In this document: one piece after another, positions 6,801 through 13,205 of the stretch
Layout of the letters: every line of letters begins with the position of its first letter
How positions within the stretch are numbered: position 1 is the stretch's first letter
Assembly: GCA_026986235.1 (NCBI GenBank)
Contig: JALSOY010000060.1
Location: 1-16,264, forward strand
Length of the DNA stretch: 16,264 bases
Direction: 5' to 3'
Source of the DNA: Caldifarciminota bacterium
Lineage (GTDB): Bacteria > Hydrothermota > Hydrothermia > B15-G9 > WFZT01
Notes under the pieces: generated by a model
What the model was told of the DNA's origin: nothing
The model's database searches: none
The model's input: the letters and a program-made list of their open reading frames with translations, nothing else
Made by a program: the position numbers and the translations under genes

Positions 6801-9316
6801 GCACGATCTCTCCAGATGGAGTTTTCTGAAATGTTTTTTCCAAAGTCTATGTGGAGCTTCAGTCCATCCCCTTTGACTATCACCTCGAGGTACTCCTTCT
6901 TTTCGAAGTCCTCGGCGTCTTTGGAGATGAGTGTGTTCAAACTTGCCCACAGGGTATCGTTTCCCGGATTATTCACCTGTGGCATGATCATGAGAACATG
7001 CATGAGTTCATCCCGTGTCTCATCAGTAAGGTTGGGATAAACATCACCCTTCCGCACGAGGTCACCGGGAGATGCCCATATAAGTCTGTCAACGAGTTTT
7101 GCCGTGTCGGCTGGAACATCACCTCCTGCCGTTTCAATAAGTGGCTGACTCCCGTAAATGTAGTATGATCGGTTTATGGGAAAGTCCGTTGCGTCTTTGA
7201 TACTTTCCATATCGTCCAGATACGCCCTGCCAAGGGTGTTGGGGTTCGGGAAGGAGATGGCGTACTCTCCACTCCAGTTGATCGTTGACGGCTTTTCCAC
7301 ACTTATAAATGGGAGGAGGTTGAGGAGTTTGGATAGAAACATGAACTCCAGATTGAGGTTAAAGTCAATTCCACCGAGGAAGTTTTTAAGTGGCTCTTCT
7401 CCGAGCCTGGGTTTTCTTTCAGGCGACGACTCACTCCTTCCGAGCCAGGTGGAACCAATGTAAAAGTGGTCTCCAAGCGTGTATTTAAACCTTGCCCCCC
7501 AGAGTGATCTCTGCTTTACTGCGAAAAGGGGAGCGGTCTCGTAGGAAATTTCAATGTCCGCTCCCGGAGTGAGAAGGGAGGAATTTGTGATGGTCAGAGT
7601 ACCGAAACTATAGTCAATGGTGTAATCCCTGCCCCTCTGGAGTCTCTGACCGTTGACGATCACCACTTCACTTCCCTCAATCACATCAAATCCGAGGTTG
7701 TAGGTCTTAACTGCCCGTGCCATTTTGACGACTATAACATATTTTTTACCGTCTTCCGGAGATACCCTCGGCTTCCAGTAGAATGACGAATCAGGCTCCT
7801 GAAGTACGGTGTCTGCAAACGGGAAGGGATTGGGAAAGGCAAGGATACCGTTTTCTTCGTCAAGGATGGTAAATCCCCTGTTGGTAACCCTGTCCACCTT
7901 ACCGTCTCCGTTGGCATCCAGCCCCAGTATCTGAAGGTAGGTCTTCCCGTTTTCCGCCATCTTCAGAACACCAGAAGAATCCCTGTAAATAACGAGAGTG
8001 AGCTGGTCGGCTGATATGTTCGTGGCGTTAAGACTGTAGTAGTTCCTCAGTTCGTAATTCCAGATGCTGAGATAAGCTGAATCTTCGTGGGTCACAGGAT
8101 CAGGGTTAAGGGAATCTCCAGGGAAGAAGATAAGAGGCGGTTTTACCATTTTCAAAACGATCCTTGATGTGTCCTGAAGATTTCCAACCGTGTGTCCGTT
8201 TGTGGTGACATAGTAAACTCCAAGCTTTTCACCGTCTGATAGGGGTCTATTTAAAACGAGGAGCCTCGTTGCTGGATTGTAGTGGAAATCCTGGCCCTCC
8301 TGGAGTTCAAAGAACTTTCCACTGACACTGTCAACTGAGTAATCCGGACTGTAACTGCCGTCCGGGTAATAATACATTACACCTGTTACGGCTCCCTGCT
8401 GGGCGTCGTTGGTCTGATCGTCATCGTCCAGGAAAACCCTGAGATGGTTAATACCGTCAGGATCGTAGATGTAAAAAAATCTGTGCTTTATGTAGTTAAC
8501 CGCATAGATCGTGGTTGATTCCATTGCAGCACTTGATCTAAAGGTTTTTGCCTGTGATTCCCCCTGCTCCCTGGTGGCCACGAATGTAGCAGAAAGCCCT
8601 CCAAGCTGGAAAACGGTCTTTATTCCAAAGAGACCCTGCTTAACTCCTCCAGGGAAGTTTACGAGATCAGAGCCTTCGAGACCAAGCCTGGTGTCTCCTG
8701 CCTCGATGAGCTTCACCACATCGTCCTCATCACCCTCGTACTTCAAAATAACCTTGTTCTTCAACCTGTTCTCCCTGCGGGAGTCATGGTCAATCTCCAC
8801 TTTTATCTTCTGTCCTATGGTACCTTTGAGTTTAACATTGAGCTCCTGATTCATGGTAAGCTGTGGAAAGTGTGAGGTTCGCGCCATCTCTGATCTCGGT
8901 ACCCCCGTCGTGTAATTGCTCGTACCACCAAGCGTTATCTTCTGCTGACCCTCGATCTGAAGTTTTCCACCCTCGCCGATAAAGCTCAAACCTCTGGGAA
9001 ACTTAATGGGTATCTCGATATCCGGTATAAGACCGTGACTACCTGCCCTTGACCCCTTCAGAGAAAGTCCCCTGAGCTTATCGTAAAGAGAGGACATCAC
9101 GGCACTCTGTAGCCTTTCACTGAGATATGTGGAGAGTGGAGATATGTAGAGGGGGCCGTACAGTTCTCTACCAATGTACTCTCCCCTGAAAACATAGTCA
9201 GAGTTTGGGTCGATAAAGACGGAGTCCCTGAGACCGGCACTCCTCAGAACTTCTCTGTAAAGTGGGTCGGCACTGAGTGACAGTGCAAAAAGTAGAAACA
9301 GCAGGATTCGCCTCAA
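3791..9316 (-). CDS. sprA: SprA-family giant outer-membrane protein (type IX secretion translocon homologue)
   Basis: An 1841-residue protein. In Bacteroidota, SprA/Sov is the very large beta-barrel through which type IX cargo crosses the outer membrane. Seen: a signal peptide, MRRILLFLLFALSLSA, cut before DPLY; the conserved N-terminal core with IEIPIKFPRGLSFIGEGG, KYEGDEDDVVKLIEAGD (about 192-208) and LFGIKTVFQLG; AYLDDMES (about 698), matching the SprA DDFEG region; Asp-rich calcium-type loops such as DANGDGKVD (467-475), DLNHDGVFKADSEDVGLD and DLDLDGVLNVSND; then GTVWIDDIVLTNPIRERG (about 1191-1208). The rest alternates like barrel strands and ends in Phe. Bacteroidota SprA is longer, about 2,400 residues. 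Start: the frame stays open through the tRNA gene, so long starts are excluded; TTG 9314-9316 gives the cleanest signal peptide with GGAGGT upstream, while ATG 9358 is the alternative. It overlaps comEA by 26 bases. Confidence 0.88.
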   Translation of the reverse strand: MRRILLFLLFALSLSADPLYREVLRSAGLRDSVFIDPNSDYVFRGEYIGRELYGPLYISPLSTYLSERLQSAVMSSLYDKLRGLSLKGSRAGSHGLIPDIEIPIKFPRGLSFIGEGGKLQIEGQQKITLGGTSNYTTGVPRSEMARTSHFPQLTMNQELNVKLKGTIGQKIKVEIDHDSRRENRLKNKVILKYEGDEDDVVKLIEAGDTRLGLEGSDLVNFPGGVKQGLFGIKTVFQLGGLSATFVATREQGESQAKTFRSSAAMESTTIYAVNYIKHRFFYIYDPDGINHLRVFLDDDDQTNDAQQGAVTGVMYYYPDGSYSPDYSVDSVSGKFFELQEGQDFHYNPATRLLVLNRPLSDGEKLGVYYVTTNGHTVGNLQDTSRIVLKMVKPPLIFFPGDSLNPDPVTHEDSAYLSIWNYELRNYYSLNATNISADQLTLVIYRDSSGVLKMAENGKTYLQILGLDANGDGKVDRVTNRGFTILDEENGILAFPNPFPFADTVLQEPDSSFYWKPRVSPEDGKKYVIVVKMARAVKTYNLGFDVIEGSEVVIVNGQRLQRGRDYTIDYSFGTLTITNSSLLTPGADIEISYETAPLFAVKQRSLWGARFKYTLGDHFYIGSTWLGRSESSPERKPRLGEEPLKNFLGGIDFNLNLEFMFLSKLLNLLPFISVEKPSTINWSGEYAISFPNPNTLGRAYLDDMESIKDATDFPINRSYYIYGSQPLIETAGGDVPADTAKLVDRLIWASPGDLVRKGDVYPNLTDETRDELMHVLMIMPQVNNPGNDTLWASLNTLISKDAEDFEKKEYLEVIVKGDGLKLHIDFGKNISENSIWRDRAGRIRSFSPDTIADEDLNHDGVFKADSEDVGLDLHPGDDDRWSPSSGDDGIDDYYYDQNNPHDYSKVNGTEGNRKRDSEDLDLDGVLNVSNDYFEYTIDLDDTTFLNRYGFEYNGWKHYNIPLRDIDVLKSFGNPSWRFVKYARIWIDGITSTDTIMIATISVVGTKWENRGIFSLDSSSVDSSEVLKIGTVDNKTNPYYTPPPWVDIERDQRGRELKEGSLSLQYSNLQPHHYGLTRRILYQDEDFLTYRNIEFSVRVKPGTPMPYPEVFVRFGDTLNFYEYSFQIPDNNWHRVVINIDSLTQFKLRFIRRNPADTSYHREGHYGVKGNPTFGRVKVYMIGLRNNSGSPITGTVWIDDIVLTNPIRERGSALSTKLTMNLATFTSITLNYSREEDNFMKLMDTRRTRGQMERFSFNLNSQIHQLFPKQLGLSIPLTVTYSWSRSLPKYETNTDILLSEDQKKREQSFSYSRYIQTSFSKSGSKFFLFKYLIDPLRLSFTNRVTGSKSPVRIDSTNNLTVSGEYNLAVRRTLGFKLPGVKLNFLPSNVKLSAGYAKSFSRRFDIRTLTITKNFERNMTFGTQTTYSPFRNLSFSYARNLAFDLNWPSPKWYGTETSFEETGNISYTFSFLKGFSPAISYNASYREDHSKDIQIQNAPDIRNGVFNKEIRLSATIPVSEVLKKIASLRDESRDKDLENAGPVHYLLYLLDKVSTFLTSPSFSYTNSFSAQRFQMLMRPALSYRLGLSRNFQVPSYDSTRDTRTNSSSYSISGSMNVPFINMSYNLDYRYSENGRYGSSTYTKTYTLPGLQMTLSTLSKLLGKFGNGFSSISLTSGVTRSITENGNLLLGKISSRTTELNLSPNLTVVLKNGLQTTLQYSRNSSKTRYFDLLSSPLSSNRTDLTLNSSYTFSRPGGYTINLPGNRVIRIKSRLTFNLSLRYSHSTQKRRTIISDLITKSVSLTGSYEFARNILGSLQIFYSSNGNKLTGRTNHSISLNATAQFNF

Positions 9317-9366
9317 TGGGGTTAATTCACCTCCGAAAGATGTTCTAAAATTATACATTAACCCCA
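9317..9366. repeat. 10-bp inverted repeat bracketing the sprA -10 box and ribosome site
   Basis: TGGGGTTAAT (9317-9326) and ATTAACCCCA (9357-9366) are exact reverse complements separated by 30 bases, that is 40 bp centre to centre. On the minus strand the second arm abuts the TTG start codon of sprA, and the GGAGGT ribosome site and a TATAAT box lie between the arms. It may be an operator (DNA) or, in read-through transcripts from the tRNA, an RNA hairpin holding the ribosome site in its loop. Confidence 0.55.
9329..9355 (-). promoter_or_regulatory. Candidate sprA -10 box and ribosome binding site
   Basis: On the minus strand a perfect TATAAT lies at 9355-9350, but the matching -35 (ATAGAA at 17 bases) is poor. 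The ribosome site GGAGGT is at 9334-9329, 12 bases before the TTG start, which is longer than usual. If this -10 is used, transcription starts near 9343. The ATG at 9358 would then lie outside the transcript, which supports the TTG start. Confidence 0.4.
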
Positions 9367-9392
9367 AACTTTTTCTATAGACACCCCTGAAG

Positions 9393-9473
9393 TGCGAGGG
9401 GCGGGACTTGAACCCGCACGGGAAACCCACCAGATCCTAAATCTGGCGCGTCTGCCAATTCCGCCACCCTCGC
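9393..9473 (-). tRNA. tRNA-Leu (anticodon UAG)
   Basis: A class II tRNA of 81 bases on the minus strand. The acceptor arm GCGAGGG (9473-9467) pairs with CCCTCGC (9400-9394), followed by discriminator A. The anticodon stem CCAGA/TCTGG closes a seven-base loop TTTAGGA with anticodon TAG (9439-9437). A long variable arm follows, then the T arm GCGGG-TTCAAGT-CCCGC. The long variable arm and UAG anticodon identify leucine. The 3' CCA is not encoded (CTT follows), so a CCA-adding enzyme is required. The gene lies just upstream of sprA on the same strand, with no visible terminator between them. Confidence 0.97.
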
Positions 9474-9487
9474 TTTGTTCGAATTTT

Positions 9488-9516
9488 ATTATAATTACCG
9501 ATCCTGTAAGTTTCAA
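9488..9516 (-). promoter_or_regulatory. Promoter of the tRNA-Leu gene
   Basis: On the minus strand TTGAAA (9516-9511), a 17-base spacer and a perfect TATAAT (9493-9488) form a near-consensus sigma70-type promoter. The predicted start, near 9481, is about eight bases before the mature tRNA 5' end. The region just after the -10 box is AT-rich (AAAATT). Read on the plus strand, the same bases also contain TATAAT (9490-9495), but no -35 fits there for mfd. Confidence 0.75.
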
Positions 9517-9562
9517 TAGAACCCTTGAGCATGGACCCTGCAGGAGGTATTATTTCACCTTT

Positions 9563-12415
9563 ATGAAGCTCAAAAAAGTCCTCAATCTGGCAAAAAATAT
9601 TGATTCAATCTCCACCATCTGGCCCACGAGTTTTAAGGCCGTGGCACTAATGTCCATTGCATTGAAAAATGGCCCCTTTGTCTTTCGCGGAGATCCGGAC
9701 GAATTTCCGTCAATTGCCGGAGACATCAACGAAAACGGAGTCGCACGGGCCGTTATACCAGGAGAAAAAGACTGGGAGGTGAAGGTCAGAAAAGATATCC
9801 CCACGATTTTCCTCATGGAAATGGATGAAGATTCTGAACCCGTTTATCAGGTTATGGGGAACCTCGTCGTTTTCAAAATCAGGGCAGGTGATGTATTTGA
9901 TCCCGGGGACATCGTTAAAACCCTCGTTGACTCAGGATATTCGAGGGTGCAGTATGTGGAAACCGAGGGAGAGTTCTCCCTCCGTGGCGGCATCCTGGAC
10001 ATCTTTCCCACAGGGGAAGACCTGCCCATAAGACTCGAATTCTTCGGTGACGAAATAGAGTCCATCAGGGTGTTTGATCCTGTAAGCCAGAGATCCATAA
10101 GGGAGATCACGGAATTCTCTTTGAATTTAACCGTTGGGGAAGAGGAAAGAATGGTACTCCCTGAAGTCAGAGAATCAACGGGCAGGGGAAAGTTTGAAGT
10201 TCTGCCAGTCCCCCGTTTTCACGGGAGAATAGATATTCTTGAGAGGGAGATCAGGGAGAAACTCCAGATGGGGTGGAGAATCCTGTTCGTGGCTTCAGAC
10301 CGCGGAAAGGTGGAAAGGTTCGCCGAACTCTTCCCCGATGTTGACCACGACACGGGGCACCTCTCTGGAGGTTTTTCAATTCCTGACCGGAAGGTTGAGG
10401 TAATTTCTGAAATCGACATCTCGGGTGTTAAAATCAGGAAGAGAAGGGTATATGTTACCGGAGAGAGGATTGAGGATTACAACCTTTTAAAAATAGGGGA
10501 CTTCGTTGTTCACGAAGACTACGGAATTGGGAGGTTCCGGGGGCTCAAAACCCTTGAGCATCAGGGCGTCAAATACGAGTGTCTTTTTATAGAGTACAGA
10601 GATGGAGAGATACTCGTTCCCACATACAACCTTGAGAGGATTCAGAGGTATGTGGGGGCGAGGGAGGATTTTGAACCTTCACTATCGTCCATTTCAGGAT
10701 CTCAATGGGCACTCCGAAAGGCAAAGGCCCTCGTATCCGCCCACAGGTATGCTGAGGAACTTCTGAAAATTCATGCAAGAAGGAAGGCTCGAAGGGGGTT
10801 CGCATTTAAACCCGATTCGGTGTGGGAAAGGGAGTTCGAGCTTACATTCCCCTTCGAGGAGACAGAAGATCAAATCAGGACACTTGAGGAAGTGAAGAAA
10901 GACATGGAGCAAGAGGCTGTGATGGACAGATTGATCGTCGGTGAAGTCGGATTCGGCAAAACCGAGATCGCTCTCCGTGCCGCTTTCAAGGCAGTGATAA
11001 ATGGAAAACAGGTCGCCCTGCTCGTCCCCACAACGGTTCTGGCACTCCAGCATTACCGCACATTCACTGATAGGCTCAGACCTTTCGGTGTAAGGGTCGA
11101 GATGCTCTCCAGGCTGAAAACCAGGCATGAGACGAAGAGGATTCTCGAGGATCTTGCCGGGGGTAAAATTGATGTAATCATCGGTACTCACAGACTTCTT
11201 CAGCCAGATGTCACATTCAAGGACCTCGGCCTTCTCATCATCGACGAAGAGCACAGGTTTGGAGTCCTGCAGAAGGAAAAGATCTACAGGCAATACCCTG
11301 AAGTGGATACCCTGAGAATGACAGCAACTCCCATACCCAGAACCCTGTATGCTGCCCTCGGTAACATCTACGACATCTCTTACATTCTCACCCCACCCCG
11401 GGGCAGGGAGGCGGTGGAAACCGTTGTGGCAGAATACAGCGATGAACTTGTAATGAAAGCAATCTCCTCTGAAATCTCCCGTGGTGGTCAGGTCTTTTAC
11501 CTTTTTAACAGGATAAGCGGGATAAAAGAGAGGACGGAAAAGTTGAAGAGGATGTTTCCCACATTGAAGATCGAATACGCACACGGTAGAATGAAGAAAG
11601 ACAGGCTCGAAGACATTTTTATCAGATTTATGAATCGGGAGATCGATGTCCTCGTTTCTACATCCATTATTGAGTCAGGGGTGGACTTCCCGAATGCCAA
11701 CACACTGATAGTCGAGAATGCCCATCTTTTTGGCCTTGCAGAGCTTCATCAACTGAGAGGCAGGGTGGGAAGGAGTGAGAGAAAGGCATTCGCACACTTT
11801 CTTGTTCCCGGAAACATAGGTGCAAAAGCCAGAGAACGCTTGAAGGCCATTCTTAGATTTCACCACCTCGGCGCAGGCCTTAAGATCGCCCTTGCGGATC
11901 TTGAGATAAGGGGAGCCGGGAACCTGCTCGGCAGGGAACAACACGGCCACGCCAACGCTATAGGATTTGAACTCTACTTCAAACTACTCGAGGAAGCGGT
12001 GCGGAGAATAAAGGGTGAGGAGATACAGGTTGAGCCCGAGATTGTTATAAATACCACTCTTATCATACCTGAAGATTACATTCAGGATCCCATGGTGAGG
12101 ATCGCATTTTACAGAAGACTGATGAAGGCAAGGAGCTTCACTGAACTTATCGATATAGAGGAAGAGATGAGAGACAGGTTTGGCAGGATACCTGACGAAG
12201 TTAAAAAACTCTTTTTCGTTGTCGGTGTAAAACTCTGGGCAGCTATGGAGGGCTACAGACAGATCATCGTAAACGACGATAATGTCCAGCTTGTAAAGGA
12301 CGGCAAAAAAAGTTTATACTCCAATAACTTCCTTGAGAAAAAATTGAGAAAATTTTTGGAGGCCGCAAAACATGAAAAAAGTATTATTCCCGATAATTTT
12401 GACTCTCCTCGTTAG
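9563..12415 (+). CDS. mfd: Transcription-repair coupling factor Mfd
   Basis: A 950-residue ATP-dependent translocase that pushes stalled RNA polymerase off DNA lesions and recruits the UvrAB repair proteins. Domains seen in order: a UvrB-like region with EFSLRGGILDIFPTG (about 137-151); the RNA-polymerase-interacting CarD-like domain, KIGDFVVHEDYGIGRFRG onwards (about 310-365); the RecG-like motor with P-loop GEVGFGKT (460-467), DEEH (561-564), TATPIPRT (587-594), the STSIIESGVDFPNANT and HQLRGRVGRSER blocks; and the C-terminal TRCF domain. It is shorter than the E. coli protein (1148), mostly at the N-terminus, as in Thermotoga-type Mfd. The frame runs upstream into the tRNA, so the ATG at 9563 is chosen; its AGGAGGT is unusually far, 14 bases. 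It overlaps the next gene by 44 bases. Confidence 0.95.
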   Translation: MKLKKVLNLAKNIDSISTIWPTSFKAVALMSIALKNGPFVFRGDPDEFPSIAGDINENGVARAVIPGEKDWEVKVRKDIPTIFLMEMDEDSEPVYQVMGNLVVFKIRAGDVFDPGDIVKTLVDSGYSRVQYVETEGEFSLRGGILDIFPTGEDLPIRLEFFGDEIESIRVFDPVSQRSIREITEFSLNLTVGEEERMVLPEVRESTGRGKFEVLPVPRFHGRIDILEREIREKLQMGWRILFVASDRGKVERFAELFPDVDHDTGHLSGGFSIPDRKVEVISEIDISGVKIRKRRVYVTGERIEDYNLLKIGDFVVHEDYGIGRFRGLKTLEHQGVKYECLFIEYRDGEILVPTYNLERIQRYVGAREDFEPSLSSISGSQWALRKAKALVSAHRYAEELLKIHARRKARRGFAFKPDSVWEREFELTFPFEETEDQIRTLEEVKKDMEQEAVMDRLIVGEVGFGKTEIALRAAFKAVINGKQVALLVPTTVLALQHYRTFTDRLRPFGVRVEMLSRLKTRHETKRILEDLAGGKIDVIIGTHRLLQPDVTFKDLGLLIIDEEHRFGVLQKEKIYRQYPEVDTLRMTATPIPRTLYAALGNIYDISYILTPPRGREAVETVVAEYSDELVMKAISSEISRGGQVFYLFNRISGIKERTEKLKRMFPTLKIEYAHGRMKKDRLEDIFIRFMNREIDVLVSTSIIESGVDFPNANTLIVENAHLFGLAELHQLRGRVGRSERKAFAHFLVPGNIGAKARERLKAILRFHHLGAGLKIALADLEIRGAGNLLGREQHGHANAIGFELYFKLLEEAVRRIKGEEIQVEPEIVINTTLIIPEDYIQDPMVRIAFYRRLMKARSFTELIDIEEEMRDRFGRIPDEVKKLFFVVGVKLWAAMEGYRQIIVNDDNVQLVKDGKKSLYSNNFLEKKLRKFLEAAKHEKSIIPDNFDSPR

Positions 12416-13205
12416 TTCCTGTAATCCTGGTGAGGAATCCTCAAAGGTAGAGACAGTTCCGGGTGATACCGTTGCCGTTGTAGGTGGCGAGGTGATCACC
12501 GATCTCGTACTGAAGTCACAGCTTCCCGATATTCCGGGTTATCTGATGAACAGCAAACAGAGAGAGGACCTTATCCATCAGCTTATAAAAACCCTCGTGT
12601 TTTACAAAGCCGCAAGAGAAGAAGGACTTGATACTCTGCCAGAGGTCAGAGCCAAACTCTACTGGTACCGTAGATCCCTCCTCGCACAGACCTACCTCTC
12701 TCAAAAGCTCCTCAATCTTCCTGTTGACGAAAAGTTCTTCACCGATTATCTCGAGAAAAACAGGGATTACCTTAACAAAAGGGTGGACATCCTGCTCGTC
12801 TTTTTTACGGATTCTACCCTCATTCCTTCGATAAAGAAGGACATGAGATTTGTAACATACAGGAATTTTGACAGAAAGCTGAAGAAATACCAGGCGGATC
12901 CCGATGTTACGGTGAGTTACAACGAGGATCAGAACCTCGGTTTGATCATGCTTCAGATACCTGATGTCCTGGCTGATCAGATAAAGGCAACTCCCTTCGG
13001 GAAAGCAACAGATGTGGTAAAGCTCAACGAGTCTTATGGCATAGCCAAGGTGCTCAGGGTTAGAAATTCAAAACTCATGCCAGAAGAGAAAAAAATCCTC
13101 TTTGAAACTCTGAAAAGGGTCAAAAGAGAGGAGATGGAGGACTCTCTCTATCGCGTTCTACAGAGTAAATATGAAATAAAAATCATCAGGAGGAATGTCA
13201 GATGA
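12372..13205 (+). CDS. SurA/PrsA-like periplasmic lipoprotein, degenerate PPIase
   Basis: A 277-residue lipoprotein: the signal MKKVLFPIILTLLVSSC has a lipobox with Cys17, predicting a lipid anchor. Residues about 30-135 resemble the SurA N-terminal chaperone domain (VAVVGGEVITDLVL, then HQLIKTLVFYKAAREEGLD). Residues about 136-231 look like a reduced parvulin (PpiC) domain ending in ATPFGKATDVVKLNESYGIAKV. The histidine expected in the first strand is replaced (RVDILLVFF), and the final YGxH is YGIA, so isomerase activity is unlikely and a holdase role is inferred. Translation starts inside the mfd tail (44-base overlap) with GGAGG nine bases before the ATG. The end overlaps surA by ATGA. 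The family call is moderately sure; the exact function is not. Confidence 0.75.
   Translation: MKKVLFPIILTLLVSSCNPGEESSKVETVPGDTVAVVGGEVITDLVLKSQLPDIPGYLMNSKQREDLIHQLIKTLVFYKAAREEGLDTLPEVRAKLYWYRRSLLAQTYLSQKLLNLPVDEKFFTDYLEKNRDYLNKRVDILLVFFTDSTLIPSIKKDMRFVTYRNFDRKLKKYQADPDVTVSYNEDQNLGLIMLQIPDVLADQIKATPFGKATDVVKLNESYGIAKVLRVRNSKLMPEEKKILFETLKRVKREEMEDSLYRVLQSKYEIKIIRRNVR

Noticed and set aside
9488..9495. Plus-strand TATAAT as mfd promoter
   Set aside because: It is the mirror of the tRNA -10 box, and no -35-like hexamer is found 16-18 bases upstream.
9392..9562. 57-residue N-terminal extension of mfd starting in the tRNA
   Set aside because: The first bases belong to the tRNA 3' end, and the translated extension has no Mfd similarity; the ATG at 9563 matches the family start better.
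10694..11584. 296-codon open frame on the minus strand inside mfd
   Set aside because: It lies wholly antisense to the conserved motor domain of mfd, has no recognisable motif and its composition (Cys, His, Phe-rich) is that of a shadow frame.
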